A DNA stretch of 64,000 bases from NCBI RefSeq assembly GCF_040947875.1, contig NZ_JBFRXN010000002.1:1426001-1490000 (forward strand), written 5' to 3'. This document shows, one piece after another, positions 27,317 through 36,601 of the stretch. This DNA is from Pseudomonas sp. MYb118 (GTDB lineage: Bacteria; Pseudomonadota; Gammaproteobacteria; Pseudomonadales; Pseudomonadaceae). The stretch's first letter is position 1. Every line of letters starts with the position of its first letter. Both the position numbers and the translations under genes were made by a program. The notes beneath the pieces are model-generated. The model worked only from the letters and a program-made list of their open reading frames with translations, did not search any database and was not told the DNA's origin.

Positions 27317-28615
27317 TCAGAGGGCTTTTTCGAAGATTTTCGAATTTCGCTGATAGTTGTACAGCGACGCCCGCGCCGAGGGCAGGCGTTCGACGCTGCT
27401 GGGGGCAAAGCCCCGCTCACGGAACCAGTGGGCCGTGCGCGTGGTGAGCACGAACAGCGTCTTCAAGCCCTGGGCCCGGGCGCGGGTTTCGATGCGTTCG
27501 AGCAGTTCATCGCCGCGACCGCCGTGGCGGTACTCCGGGTTCACCGCCAGGCACGCCAGCTCCCCGGCATCCGAATCGGCAATCTGATAGAGCGCCGCGC
27601 AAGCGATGATCATGCCTTCACGCTCGACCACGCTGAACTGCTCGATCTCGCGCTCCAATACCTCGCGCGAGCGGCGCACCAGAATCCCCTGCTCTTCCAG
27701 CGGGCTGATCAATTCCAACAGTCCGCCGACGTCTTCGATCGCCGCCTCGCGCACCACCTCGAATTGTTCCTGCGCCACCAGCGTACCGCCACCGTCGCGG
27801 GTGAACAGCTCGGTCAGCAGCGCGCCATCTTCGGCATAACTGACAATGTGGCTGCGTGCCACGCCGCCCCGGCAGGCTTCGGCCGCCGCATCCAGCAGTT
27901 CGGCCTGGTAGTTGCTGCCCAGGCGCTGCAAATGCGCCGGCACCTGCTGCGGGCGCAGTTCGCGGACCAGGCGACCGTTCTCATCGAGCAGGCCTTGTTC
28001 CTCGCCAAACAGCAGCAATTTGTCGGCACCCAGGTCGATGGCCGCGCGGGTGGCGACGTCTTCACAGGCGAGGTTGAAGGTTTCCCCGGTAGGCGAGTAA
28101 CCCAGGGGCGACAGCAGCACGATGGAGCGTTCGTCCAGCAGGCGATTGATGCCCTTGCGGTCCACCCGGCGCACTTCGCCGGTGTGGTGATAGTCGACGC
28201 CTTCGAGCACGCCGATCGGCCGCGCGGTCACCAGGTTGCCGCTGGCCACCCGCAGGCGTGAGCCCTGCATCGGCGAGGAAGCCATGTCCATCGACAGCCG
28301 CGCCTCGATGGCAATGCGCAACTGGCCGACGGCATCCATCACACACTCAAGGGTCGCAGCATCGGTGATGCGCATGCCGTGGTGATAGTGCGGGGTCAGG
28401 CCGCGTGCGGCGAGGCGGGCTTCGATCTGGGGGCGGGAGCCGTGCACCAGCACCAGGCGCACGCCAAGACTGTGCAACAGCACCAGGTCGTGGACGATAT
28501 TGCCGAAGTTGGGGTGCTCAACGCCGTCGCCGGGCAGCATGACGACAAAGGTGCAGTCGCGGTGGGCGTTGATGTAAGGGGAAGCGTGACGTAGCCAATT
28601 TACGTAATCGGGCAT
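27317..28615 (-). CDS. argA: amino-acid N-acetyltransferase ArgA (N-acetylglutamate synthase)
   Basis: This 432-residue classical N-acetylglutamate synthase has an N-terminal amino-acid-kinase-like domain (about residues 15-275, with FVVMLPGDGVEHPNF and LVLVHGSRPQIEARL) and a C-terminal GNAT domain (about 285-432, with the acetyl-CoA loop YRHGGRGDELLERI). It makes the first arginine intermediate from glutamate and acetyl-CoA and is inhibited by arginine in this family. The ATG at 28615 begins MPDYVNWLRHASPYIN, the usual start; the frame is open ten codons further. It lies just downstream of argE on the same strand, with a REPIN between. Confidence 0.95.
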   Translation of the reverse strand: MPDYVNWLRHASPYINAHRDCTFVVMLPGDGVEHPNFGNIVHDLVLLHSLGVRLVLVHGSRPQIEARLAARGLTPHYHHGMRITDAATLECVMDAVGQLRIAIEARLSMDMASSPMQGSRLRVASGNLVTARPIGVLEGVDYHHTGEVRRVDRKGINRLLDERSIVLLSPLGYSPTGETFNLACEDVATRAAIDLGADKLLLFGEEQGLLDENGRLVRELRPQQVPAHLQRLGSNYQAELLDAAAEACRGGVARSHIVSYAEDGALLTELFTRDGGGTLVAQEQFEVVREAAIEDVGGLLELISPLEEQGILVRRSREVLEREIEQFSVVEREGMIIACAALYQIADSDAGELACLAVNPEYRHGGRGDELLERIETRARAQGLKTLFVLTTRTAHWFRERGFAPSSVERLPSARASLYNYQRNSKIFEKAL

Positions 28616-28787
28616 GAACCTGGGCCTGTAATAAAGAGCAGCCAAAAAAATGGGCGAAACGGAAAACGCACAACGGGCTGATGGTTATCGTCGGAACAGG
28701 CTTGGCGACACGCGCGCTCTCCTCATGAATACGGGGCTGGACAACGGTAATTTAAACGGCTGCTCACGCAATACACAAACACTGCCC

Positions 28788-28878
28788 CTGTGGGAGCGAG
28801 CCTGCTCGCGATAGCGGAGTGTCAGCCAGCCGATAGGAAACTGATGCACCCTAATCGCGAGCAGGCTCGCTCCCACAG
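28788..28878. repeat. REPIN between argE and argA
   Basis: GTGGGAGCGAGCC...GCGAT and ATCGCGAGCAGG...CTCCCAC face each other across a spacer that starts AGCGGAGTGTCAGCC. It lies in the space between two minus-strand arginine genes. Confidence 0.9.
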
Positions 28879-28905
28879 TGATTTCATCCAACAAGGTTGC
28901 GGTGT

Positions 28906-30063
28906 TCACCCGGCCGAAGCCGGTGTCAGGCAGTAATGCTCAACCAACTGACGTAATAGATGCACCGTAGGCTGCAAACGTGACATTTCGAGGTATTCCC
29001 CCGGTTGGTGGGCGCAGGCGATGTCGCCAGGGCCCAGTACCACGGTTTCGCAGCCAAGACGCTGAAGATAAGGTGCTTCGGTGCCAAACGCCACCGCTTC
29101 GGCGCTGTGCCCGGTGAGCTTTTCGGCGATGCGCACCAGTTCGGCGCCTTCGGCCTGCTCGAATGACGGCACATCGGGGAACAGCGGCGCGTAGTCGATC
29201 TTCACCTGATGTCGTTCGGCAACCGGCTTGAGCCGCTGCAGAATCTCCGCACGCAGGGCCTTGGGGTCCATGCCCGGCAGGGGGCGCAGGTCGAACTCCA
29301 GCGAACACTGGCCACAAATGCGGTTGGGGTTGTCGCCACCGTGGATGCAACCGAAATTCATCGTCGGCGTCGGCACGCCAAACTGCGGGTTGCGGAACTC
29401 GCGCTGCCACAGCAGGCGCAGGCCGCGCAGTTCGCCGATGGCATCGTGCATCGCTTCGAGGGCGCTGTGGCCCAGGCGCGGGTCCGAGGAGTGCCCGCTC
29501 TGCCCGAGGATGTCGATGCGCTCCATCATGATGCCCTTGTGCATGCGGATCGGCTTGAGCCCGGTCGGCTCGCCGATCACCGCCGCACGCCCCAGCGGTC
29601 GCCCGGCTTCGGCCAGGGCGCGGGCGCCGGACATCGAGCTTTCTTCATCGCAGGTGGCCAGAATCAGCAGCGGCTGTTTGAACGGCTGGTCGAGCAGGGG
29701 CTTGACCGCCTCGATGGCCAGGGCGAAAAAACCTTTCATGTCGCAACTGCCCAGGCCAATCCAGCGGCCATCGAGTTCTGTCAGTTTCAACGGATCGGTC
29801 TGCCACAAGGCGCCGTCGAACGGCACGGTGTCGCTGTGCCCGGCCAGCACCAGGCCACCGGGGCCGGAACCGAAACTGGCGAGCAGGTTGAACTTGCCGG
29901 GGCTGACCTGCTGGATATCGCAGGCAAACCCCAGGTCGCCAAGCCACGTCGCCAGCAAGTCGATCACCGGGCGGTTGGACTGATCCAGACGCGCCTGGGT
30001 GCAACTGACCGAGGGCGTGGCAATCAGCGCAGCGAACTGATCTTTCATGGACGGCAAAGGCAT
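28906..30063 (-). CDS. argE: acetylornithine deacetylase ArgE
   Basis: This 385-residue M20-family metallohydrolase has its di-zinc ligands visible: His in GHSDTVPFD, bridging Asp in GSCDMKG, the catalytic Glu-Glu in TCDEESS, a further acidic ligand in VIGEPTGL and the last His in CAHQPGEY. It removes acetate from N-acetylornithine to give ornithine. The ATG at 30063 has GGGAG eight bases before. The frame stays open 247 codons further upstream, opposite the triphosphatase gene, but that part has no protein character. It is divergent from the triphosphatase and upstream of argA, giving a small arginine group. Confidence 0.93.
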   Translation of the reverse strand: MPLPSMKDQFAALIATPSVSCTQARLDQSNRPVIDLLATWLGDLGFACDIQQVSPGKFNLLASFGSGPGGLVLAGHSDTVPFDGALWQTDPLKLTELDGRWIGLGSCDMKGFFALAIEAVKPLLDQPFKQPLLILATCDEESSMSGARALAEAGRPLGRAAVIGEPTGLKPIRMHKGIMMERIDILGQSGHSSDPRLGHSALEAMHDAIGELRGLRLLWQREFRNPQFGVPTPTMNFGCIHGGDNPNRICGQCSLEFDLRPLPGMDPKALRAEILQRLKPVAERHQVKIDYAPLFPDVPSFEQAEGAELVRIAEKLTGHSAEAVAFGTEAPYLQRLGCETVVLGPGDIACAHQPGEYLEMSRLQPTVHLLRQLVEHYCLTPASAG

Positions 30064-30217
30064 CGCTGACTCCCATTGCGGATTGAAGTCCATCATAGAA
30101 CCATCCGGCGACAGGAATAAACCGTCGTCCGGCGAAGCACTGGCGAGTCCTGTACACTGCACGGCCTTGGCAGCCATCTTTTCCCCGGCTGCACTCCCGA
30201 TCCTGGATTGTCCGGCC

Positions 30218-31588
30218 ATGCAGAAAGAAACCGAAATCAAACTCCGCGTCAGCCGCGAAACCCTCGCTGCCCTGCGCGAGCACCCGCTGCTGAAAAAACG
30301 CAACAAAAATGGCTGGGAACGCCGTGAACTGATGAACCAGTATCTCGACACGCCCGAGCGTGATCTGGCCCGCGCCAAGGTGGCCCTGCGCCTGCGCCGC
30401 GATGGCGACGAGATCATCCAGACCCTCAAGACCCGCGGCCAGAGCGTCGCCGGCCTGTCCGAGCGCAACGAGTACAACTGGAACCTGCCCAAGGCCAAAC
30501 TCGACGTCAAGAAACTCGACGGCGAATGCTGGCCGGAGCAACTGGCCGAGCTGGACAAGAAAACCCTGAAGCCGATCTTCACCACCGATTTCGTGCGCGA
30601 GCGTGCAGAAATCGCCTGGGGCCGTGGCAAGGCCAAAGTGGTCATCGAAGCCGCGCTGGACCTGGGCCACGTCGTGGTCGGCAAGCAGAAGGAAGAAATC
30701 TGCGAGCTGGAGCTGGAGCTGCGCGAAGGCGAGCCTGAAGCCCTGCTGGAACTGGCCAGCGAACTGGCCGCGACCCTGCCACTGATGCCGTGTGACATCA
30801 GCAAGGCCGAGCGCGGTTATCGCCTGTACGACGCCAACAGCTACTCGCTGAGCCTGCCGGCGCCGCAACTGACCGCCGAAACACCGCTGGACGACGCCTT
30901 CGCCGCGCTCTGCTGGCACCTGCTCGGCAGCAGCCAGCGCCTGGCCGAACAGTATCGCTTCAACGGCCACTGGCGCCTGCTGCAGGACTGGGTCGACAAC
31001 CTCGCCGAAATGCGTGCCTTGCTCAGCAGCCTGGGCCAGGCCGCACCGCGCCAGTCCACTCACGACCTGCGCGCCGCCCTGGATGCCTTGCTCGAAGACT
31101 GGCGCCCGCTGGTGCAGGTCGGCATCGACGACGAAGACGTGCGCAAGGCCGCGCCCGAGCAATTCCTCGAAGAACTCGAAGACCCGCGCTGGGGCCAGTT
31201 CTCCCTGAACCTGTCGCGTTGGCTGATGGCCCGCACCTGGGCCGCCGAGCGCAACGTGCGCGGCAACCGCCAGGGCGCTGCGCAATTGGCCAGCTGGCTG
31301 CCGCGCCTGTTGGCCGAAGAAGCCACTTCCCTGCAATTGCAGCGCTACCAGCAGCAACCGGAAGACCTGGCCGAGCAGTTGCCGCGCATCGAACGCATCC
31401 AGGTCTGGCTGCACCATGCCCGTCACGTGCTGGACATCGCGGAGATGGACCGCCTGTACGGCGAGCTCAAGCAGCTTGCCCAACTGGCCGGCGAACCGAC
31501 GATCACCGATGAGCTGCTCGACGCGCGCAAGCAGCAGGCGATTGCCGTTTACCAGAACCGCGCCTGGCGCATCCTGCTGCGCGGCTGA
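30218..31588 (+). CDS. inorganic triphosphatase (CYTH domain, CHAD-like C-terminus)
   Basis: This 456-residue protein starts with the CYTH signature ExExK (ETEIKLRV at residues 4-11). It continues through the tunnel-fold strands with RRELMNQYLDTPERDL, ALRLRRDG and ELELELREGE (CYTH about residues 1-205). The C-terminal half is helical with few of the expected CHAD histidines and may be a diverged CHAD domain. By family (YgiF) it hydrolyses inorganic triphosphate. The ATG at 30218 comes right before the CYTH motif; upstream codons in the frame have no protein character. It is divergent from argE. Physiological role unclear. Confidence 0.85.
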   Translation: MQKETEIKLRVSRETLAALREHPLLKKRNKNGWERRELMNQYLDTPERDLARAKVALRLRRDGDEIIQTLKTRGQSVAGLSERNEYNWNLPKAKLDVKKLDGECWPEQLAELDKKTLKPIFTTDFVRERAEIAWGRGKAKVVIEAALDLGHVVVGKQKEEICELELELREGEPEALLELASELAATLPLMPCDISKAERGYRLYDANSYSLSLPAPQLTAETPLDDAFAALCWHLLGSSQRLAEQYRFNGHWRLLQDWVDNLAEMRALLSSLGQAAPRQSTHDLRAALDALLEDWRPLVQVGIDDEDVRKAAPEQFLEELEDPRWGQFSLNLSRWLMARTWAAERNVRGNRQGAAQLASWLPRLLAEEATSLQLQRYQQQPEDLAEQLPRIERIQVWLHHARHVLDIAEMDRLYGELKQLAQLAGEPTITDELLDARKQQAIAVYQNRAWRILLRG

Positions 31589-31593
31589 TCCGC

Positions 31594-31689
31594 CCCTGTA
31601 GGAGCGAGCTTGCTCGCGATAGCGGTATGTCAGTCACATCTGTTTCGACTGATACGCCGCCATCGCGAGCAAGCCCGCTCCCACAGGGG
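31594..31689. repeat. REPIN (inverted REP pair)
   Basis: GTAGGAGCGAGCTTGC...GCGAT and ATCGCGAGCAAGCCCGC...CCCAC face each other, with spacer AGCGGTATGTCAGTCACATC... . It lies between the convergent triphosphatase and Lrp-type genes. Confidence 0.9.
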
Positions 31690-31719
31690 GTTTGGTGCAT
31701 GACAGGGAGCAGTGAGGCC

Positions 31720-32190
31720 TTACGGCATCACCGGCAAACTCGTCGTCGATTTGATCTCGGATAACGCCACGATCGAGTTCACTTCCTGGATCCCCGGCAC
31801 CAGCGACAGCTTCTCGAAGAAGAACCGCTCGTAGGCCTCGATGTCCGCGGCCACGATGCGCAGCATGAAGTCCACCGACCCCATCAACACGTAACACTCC
31901 AGCACTTCGGGAAACCCGCGAATCGCCTCGGTGAACTCGGTGAAGTTCGAACGGCCGTGGGCGTTGAGTTTGATCTCGGCGAAGATCTGCGTGTTCAGTC
32001 CGATCTTCTTGCGGTCCAGCAAGGTCACTTGCCCGCGAATGATGCCCTCGTCTTTCATCCGCTGGATCCGACGCCAGCACGGCGACTGCGACAGCCCGAC
32101 CCGTTCGGCGATCTGTGCGCTGGAAAGGGAAGCGTCCTCTTGCAGCAGCGCGAGGATCCTGCGGTCGTAGCTGTCCAGCTCGCTTTGCAT
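31720..32190 (-). CDS. Lrp/AsnC family transcriptional regulator
   Basis: This 156-residue regulator has an AsnC-type winged helix-turn-helix (about residues 5-65: LDSYDRRILALLQED, then VGLSQSPCWRRIQRMKDEGII). A C-terminal RAM ligand-binding domain follows (about 70-150, with CYVLMGSVDFMLRIVAAD). AAGGA precedes the ATG. It is divergent from the small ACT-like gene at 32317 with about 125 bases between, so it may regulate that gene and itself. The likely effector is an amino acid, as for most of this family; the identity is unknown. Confidence 0.92.
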   Translation of the reverse strand: MQSELDSYDRRILALLQEDASLSSAQIAERVGLSQSPCWRRIQRMKDEGIIRGQVTLLDRKKIGLNTQIFAEIKLNAHGRSNFTEFTEAIRGFPEVLECYVLMGSVDFMLRIVAADIEAYERFFFEKLSLVPGIQEVNSIVALSEIKSTTSLPVMP

Positions 32191-32316
32191 AAAATATCCT
32201 TCGATTAATGTGTTATTGAATTATTCAATTCGATAAATCGCCATAGGCCTCCATCATAGATAAGAAATACCCGGCATCGAATGTAAAAATTTCTCCAGTG
32301 ATTTTGGAGACCGATC

Positions 32317-32655
32317 ATGCCGCACCTGGAAGCCGTCCATACCGCCACTGCCCGCGCCGATAGCTGGAATGCCAGCAACGCCCACTGCCGCGTTCGCTAT
32401 CAACTGCTGGCCGAAGCCGAGCCCGACCTGCTGTGCCGCGTGCTCAACCTGTTCGCCATGCAGTACCTGATTGCGCAACAGGTCAACGTGCAACGCGAGG
32501 AGGAGATGCTGTCGATCGACATCGTCATGGACGGGCTGAGCTGGCACAGAGCCTGGGTGATCGCGGAAAAATTGCGCAACCTGATCAGTGTCTGCTCCGT
32601 GGAGTTGCACGCCGCTGATTCGCCGTGGCTCGAAGCCGCGGTGGCGGCGGGCTGA
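32317..32655 (+). CDS. small ACT-domain-like protein
   Basis: This 112-residue protein has no signal peptide or membrane segment. Residues 25-100 have the shape of an ACT domain: strand RYQLLAEAEPDLLCRVLNLFA, strand AQQVNVQREEEMLSIDIVMDG, helix AWVIAEKLRNLI and strand VCSVELH. This resembles the small regulatory subunit of acetohydroxyacid synthase (IlvM), but the sequence match is weak and by eye only. TTGGAGA precedes the ATG. It stands divergent from an Lrp-type regulator, which fits an amino-acid-sensing role. A function cannot be given. Confidence 0.6.
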   Translation: MPHLEAVHTATARADSWNASNAHCRVRYQLLAEAEPDLLCRVLNLFAMQYLIAQQVNVQREEEMLSIDIVMDGLSWHRAWVIAEKLRNLISVCSVELHAADSPWLEAAVAAG

Positions 32656-32746
32656 AAAACTTCGATACGGGCTTCGTCGGGTAGTGGCCCAACGGTCAGC
32701 GGCACCGCGACTATCCTTTGCGGACTGATGCCTTCGAGGAGCCCGC

Positions 32747-34537
32747 ATGTCCGTTCAACTTGCCATTCAGGACCGCTGGCTGGATCTCAACGATCTACTG
32801 CGCGAACTGGTCGCCCAGGGTTTTATCAGCCAGGACTCGGCCGAGCACGCGCTCAACGCCCGCCGCCGTCACGCCGCCAATGGCCAGATGCACCCGCTGG
32901 AATTCATCGCCAGCCAGCAACTGGATGACCTCAGTCGTCCGGGCAAACACCTGGACCTGGAAAACCTGACCCTGTGGCTGTCGCAGCAGGCCGGCCAACC
33001 GTACCTGCGCATCGACCCGCTGAAAATCAACGTCGCGGCCATTACCCCGCTGATGTCCTACGCCTTCGCCCAGCGCCACAAGATTCTCGCGGTATCCATC
33101 GACCGTGATGCGGTGACCGTGGCCAGCGCCCAGCCCTACGTCAAAGGCTGGGAAGCCGACCTGACCCACGTGCTGAAGCTGCCGATCAAGCGCGTGGTGG
33201 CCAACCCGGTGGACATCCAGCGCTTCAGCGTGGAGTTTTTCCGCCTGGCCAAATCGGTCAGCGGTGCGACCCATGGCGATCAACCGTCCCAGGCCAGCGG
33301 CCTGGGCAACTTCGAACAACTGCTCAACCTGGGCGCCAGCGACCAAGAGCCGGACGCCAACGACGCGCACATCGTCAACATCGTCGACTGGCTGTTCCAG
33401 TACGCCTTCCAGCAGCGGGCCAGCGATATCCACATCGAGCCACGCCGCGAACAGGGCACGGTGCGGTTTCGCATCGACGGCGTGTTGCACAACGTCTATC
33501 AATTCCCGCCGCAGGTGACCATGGCCATCGTCAGTCGCCTCAAGTCGCTGGGGCGGATGAACGTCGCGGAAAAACGCAAACCCCAGGACGGCCGGGTGAA
33601 AACCAAGACCCCGGACGGCGGCGAAGTCGAGCTGCGGCTGTCGACATTGCCGACGGCGTTCGGCGAAAAGATGGTCATGCGGATCTTCGACCCCGAAGTG
33701 CTGCTCAAGGATTTCGATCAACTGGGCTTCTCCGCCGATGACTTGCGCCGCTGGCAGGACATGACCCAGCAGCCCAACGGCATCATCCTGGTCACCGGGC
33801 CGACCGGTTCGGGCAAGACCACCACGCTCTACACCACCCTGAAAAAGCTGGCGACCCCGGAGGTCAACCTCTGCACCATCGAAGACCCGATCGAGATGGT
33901 CGAACCGGCGTTCAACCAGATGCAGGTGCAACACAACATCGACCTGACATTCGCCTCCGGCGTGCGCGCACTCATGCGTCAGGACCCGGACATCATCATG
34001 ATCGGCGAGATCCGCGATCTCGAGACCGCGGAGATGGCGATTCAGGCCGCGCTCACCGGTCACCTGGTGCTCTCGACCCTGCACACCAACGACGCGCCCA
34101 GCGCCATCAGCCGCCTGCTGGAACTGGGCGTGCCGCATTACCTGATCAAGGCCACGGTGCTGGGTGTCATGGCCCAGCGGCTGGTGCGCACGTTGTGCCC
34201 GCATTGCAAGGCGCCGCTGACCCTGGCCGAAGACGACTGGCAAACCCTGACCAAACCCTGGCAGGCGCCGCTGCCGGGCAACGCCCAGCGTGCCATCGGC
34301 TGCCTGGAGTGCCGCGACACCGGGTATCGCGGGCGCGCCGGGGTCTACGAGATCATGCAACTGAGCGATAGCCTGAAAGCGCTGATCAGCCCCGACACCG
34401 ACCTGCTGGCGATCCGTCGACAGGCCTTCAAGGAAGGCATGCGCAGTTTGCGCCTGTCGGGTGCGCAGAAGGTTGCTGCCGGATTGACCACCATTGAAGA
34501 AGTGTTGCGGGTGACGCCGCAAAGCGAGCAGAAATGA
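32747..34537 (+). CDS. GspE/PulE/PilB-type secretion ATPase (orphan)
   Basis: This 596-residue type II/IV secretion hexameric ATPase has an N-terminal domain (N1E-like, about 60-170), then the catalytic core with QRASDIHIEP, Walker A GPTGSGKTTT, Asp box TIEDPIE, Walker B DPDIIMIGEIRD and His box TGHLVLSTLHT. A zinc site formed by CPHC and CLEC follows (about residues 485-525). GAGGAG precedes the ATG. No other secretion or pilus gene is near, so its partner machine is encoded elsewhere, or it acts with type II/IV systems already present. P. aeruginosa carries a similar lone gene at the same place as I recall. Confidence 0.92.
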   Translation: MSVQLAIQDRWLDLNDLLRELVAQGFISQDSAEHALNARRRHAANGQMHPLEFIASQQLDDLSRPGKHLDLENLTLWLSQQAGQPYLRIDPLKINVAAITPLMSYAFAQRHKILAVSIDRDAVTVASAQPYVKGWEADLTHVLKLPIKRVVANPVDIQRFSVEFFRLAKSVSGATHGDQPSQASGLGNFEQLLNLGASDQEPDANDAHIVNIVDWLFQYAFQQRASDIHIEPRREQGTVRFRIDGVLHNVYQFPPQVTMAIVSRLKSLGRMNVAEKRKPQDGRVKTKTPDGGEVELRLSTLPTAFGEKMVMRIFDPEVLLKDFDQLGFSADDLRRWQDMTQQPNGIILVTGPTGSGKTTTLYTTLKKLATPEVNLCTIEDPIEMVEPAFNQMQVQHNIDLTFASGVRALMRQDPDIIMIGEIRDLETAEMAIQAALTGHLVLSTLHTNDAPSAISRLLELGVPHYLIKATVLGVMAQRLVRTLCPHCKAPLTLAEDDWQTLTKPWQAPLPGNAQRAIGCLECRDTGYRGRAGVYEIMQLSDSLKALISPDTDLLAIRRQAFKEGMRSLRLSGAQKVAAGLTTIEEVLRVTPQSEQK

Positions 34538-34626
34538 CCGCGTAGGCGCGGGCTGACGGTTTTTATCTTCAGGCCGCGCCGTTACACTTCGGCTATCGCA
34601 ACTTCATTGATCAACAGGGAATCGTT

Positions 34627-35547
34627 ATGCAGATCGGTAGCGTGCTTTTGCTTTTTGTCGGCCTCGTGGTCGCCATTCTTTTCATGGGCTTCAAGGTGGT
34701 GCCACAGGGTTATCAATGGACGGTCGAGCGTTTCGGTCGTTACACCAATACCCTCAAACCTGGCCTGAACATCATCATTCCGGTCATGGACCGTATCGGC
34801 CGCAAGATCAACGTTATGGAAAGCGTGCTGGACATTCCCCCGCAGGAAGTGATCACGGCCGACAACGCCACGGTGCAGATCGACGCCGTGTGCTTCTTCC
34901 AGGTGGTCAACACCGCCCAGGCCGCGTACGAGGTGAACAACCTCGAACACGCCATCCGCAACCTGCTGCAAACCAATATCCGCACCGTGCTCGGCTCGAT
35001 GGAGCTGGACGCGATGCTCAGCCAGCGTGACAACATCAACGAGAAACTGCTGCGCACCGTCGACGAAGCCACCGCGCCGTGGGGCATCAAGATCACCCGT
35101 ATCGAGATCAAGGACATCAGCCCGCCCGCCGACCTGATGGCGGCGATGTCGGGGCAGATGAAAGCCGAGCGGATCAAGCGTGCGCAAATCCTCGAAGCCG
35201 AAGGCATGCGCGCCGCGGCGATCCTCACCGCCGAAGGCAAGAAACAGGCGCAGATCCTCGAGGCCGAAGGCGCTCGCCAGTCGGCGTTCCTCGAAGCCGA
35301 AGCCCGTGAACGCCAGGCCGAAGCCGAAGCCCAGGCGACCAAAGTGGTGTCCGAGGCCATTGCCAGCGGCAACGTGCAGGCGGTCAACTACTTCGTTGCT
35401 CAGAAATACATTGATGCGCTGGGCGGACTGGCAGCCGCCAACAACAGCAAAGTCATCCTGATGCCGCTCGAGGCCAGCTCGATGATCGGCGCGGTGGGCG
35501 GCATCGGCGAAATCGTCAAGGCCACGTTCGATAACAAGAAAGCCTGA
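34627..35547 (+). CDS. SPFH/band 7 membrane protein (QmcA/paraslipin type)
   Basis: This 306-residue protein has one N-terminal membrane helix (about residues 5-24) and then an SPFH domain (25-190) starting with [21 protein letters not shown] long Ala/Glu-rich coiled coil follows (about 175-250, with repeating ILEAEG units), and the end is [10 protein letters not shown]. Such stomatin-like proteins form oligomeric membrane microdomain scaffolds and often pair with NfeD, which is the next gene, 8 bases after. The ATG has AGGGAA six bases before. It probably works with the NfeD partner in membrane quality control. Confidence 0.92.
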   Translation: MQIGSVLLLFVGLVVAILFMGFKVVPQGYQWTVERFGRYTNTLKPGLNIIIPVMDRIGRKINVMESVLDIPPQEVITADNATVQIDAVCFFQVVNTAQAAYEVNNLEHAIRNLLQTNIRTVLGSMELDAMLSQRDNINEKLLRTVDEATAPWGIKITRIEIKDISPPADLMAAMSGQMKAERIKRAQILEAEGMRAAAILTAEGKKQAQILEAEGARQSAFLEAEARERQAEAEAQATKVVSEAIASGNVQAVNYFVAQKYIDALGGLAAANNSKVILMPLEASSMIGAVGGIGEIVKATFDNKKA

Positions 35548-35555
35548 GGCACGCC

Positions 35556-36005
35556 ATGTGGGCATTCCTGCAAAACCTATCGTTCTGGGACTGGCTGGCG
35601 CTGGGCACGGTGCTGCTGATTCTCGAAGTGTTTGGTGCTGGCGGTTATCTGCTGTGGATCGGCATGGCGGCCGCCGCCGTCGGCGTGATGACGTTCGTGG
35701 TGCCGCATCTGTCCTGGGAGCTGCAGTTTTTGCTGTTCGGCCTGCTGTCGATCGCCACCGCGCTGTATTGGTGGCGACGCCAGCACAGCGCCGTGCGGCA
35801 GAGCGATGAGCCGAACCTGAACCTGCGCGGGCAGGAACTGATCGGCAAGACCTTTGTGGTGCACGAGTCGATTGTCGACGGGCGCGGCAAGATCAAGGTG
35901 GCCGATGGCGTGTGGATGGCGCGCGGGCCGGACGCCGTCGCCGGCAGCCGGGTCCGGGTCGTCGGCCAGCACGGAGTCGTGCTGCAGGTGGAAAAAGCCG
36001 AGTGA
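35556..36005 (+). CDS. NfeD family membrane protein
   Basis: This 149-residue short NfeD protein (NfeD1b/YbbK-partner type) has two to three N-terminal membrane segments (about residues 12-70) and a C-terminal OB-fold domain (about 88-147) with GQELIGKTFVVHESIVDG and RVVGQHGVVLQVEKAE. It is paired with the SPFH gene immediately upstream (8-base gap, GAGG before the ATG), and such pairs interact in the inner membrane. No protease domain is present, unlike long NfeD proteins. Confidence 0.92.
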   Translation: MWAFLQNLSFWDWLALGTVLLILEVFGAGGYLLWIGMAAAAVGVMTFVVPHLSWELQFLLFGLLSIATALYWWRRQHSAVRQSDEPNLNLRGQELIGKTFVVHESIVDGRGKIKVADGVWMARGPDAVAGSRVRVVGQHGVVLQVEKAE

Positions 36006-36076
36006 GCACCATGGAACTCCACAGGGGCGTTGGCGATCCAACGCCGTAGATATAACCCCCAGTGGAGTCACCCATC

Positions 36077-36394
36077 ATGCGTTTCAAACTCGCTGTTGCT
36101 ACCGTCGCCCTGTTGTCCCTGCCAGTCGGTTCGGCGATGGCCGACAGTTTTTGGCGTAACGTCATTTCGTCAGGCGCGACCACCGGCTCGACTTACCTGA
36201 CCTTCAAGGATCACAAACTGATCATCGCCGCACAGGACGATGCCGGCAGTTTCGTCGCCAGTGAAGGCAGCATCCGTGGCCCGTACCTGGAAGCCGCCAT
36301 GCAGAAAGTCCGCGCCGACAACCCTGGCCTGCAGGCCACGGACATGGAACTGGCGAATGCGATCCTGGCGAAGAACGCCGTGGCATCCGAGTAA
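36077..36394 (+). CDS. DUF2388 secreted protein
   Basis: This 105-residue protein has a signal peptide (cleavage after GSAMA near residue 22) and a short mature chain. SSGATTGSTYLTFKDHKLI and ASEGSIRGPYLEAAMQ match the DUF2388 family of small periplasmic pseudomonad proteins. GGAG lies nine bases before the ATG at 36077. The upstream part of the open frame is not protein-like. It ends just before a strong terminator, so it is the last gene of the local plus-strand group. Function unknown. Confidence 0.8.
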   Translation: MRFKLAVATVALLSLPVGSAMADSFWRNVISSGATTGSTYLTFKDHKLIIAAQDDAGSFVASEGSIRGPYLEAAMQKVRADNPGLQATDMELANAILAKNAVASE

Positions 36395-36408
36395 GTTTCC
36401 CGCTGTAC

Positions 36409-36442
36409 AAAAAAACGCCGCTCAATTGAGCGGCGTTTTTTT
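36409..36442 (+). terminator. rho-independent terminator after the DUF2388 gene
   Basis: The perfect stem CGCCGCTC/GAGCGGCG has an AATT loop. It is flanked by seven A and seven T, so it can act in both directions. Confidence 0.93.
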
Positions 36443-36474
36443 GCCCATCCCAAAACTGCTGGACACCCGTCGCC

Positions 36475-36578
36475 CCTGTGGGAGCGAGCCTGCTCGCGAT
36501 GGCGGTGAACGATAACGCGCAAGGCCGGTACTACCTCGGCGAATCCAAACTTATCGCGAGCAGGCTCGCTCCCACAGG
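36475..36578. repeat. REPIN (inverted REP pair)
   Basis: GTGGGAGCGAGCC...GCGAT and its inverse, with a spacer containing GTGAACGATAACGCGC. It lies between the DUF2388 gene and the end of gcvP. Confidence 0.9.
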
Positions 36579-36601
36579 TACATCAATGTTTCAGAGCAGC
36601 T

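Noticed and set aside
28906..30804. A 632-codon minus-strand open frame extending argE far upstream
   Set aside because: The upstream 247 codons are opposite the triphosphatase gene and have no protein-like sequence; argE begins at 30063 with a good ribosome site. The long openness follows from high GC content.
29645..31483. Long minus-strand frame (612 codons) opposite the triphosphatase gene
   Set aside because: Low-complexity Gln/Ala/Leu-rich composition typical of antisense to a GC-rich gene; no domain and no ribosome site.
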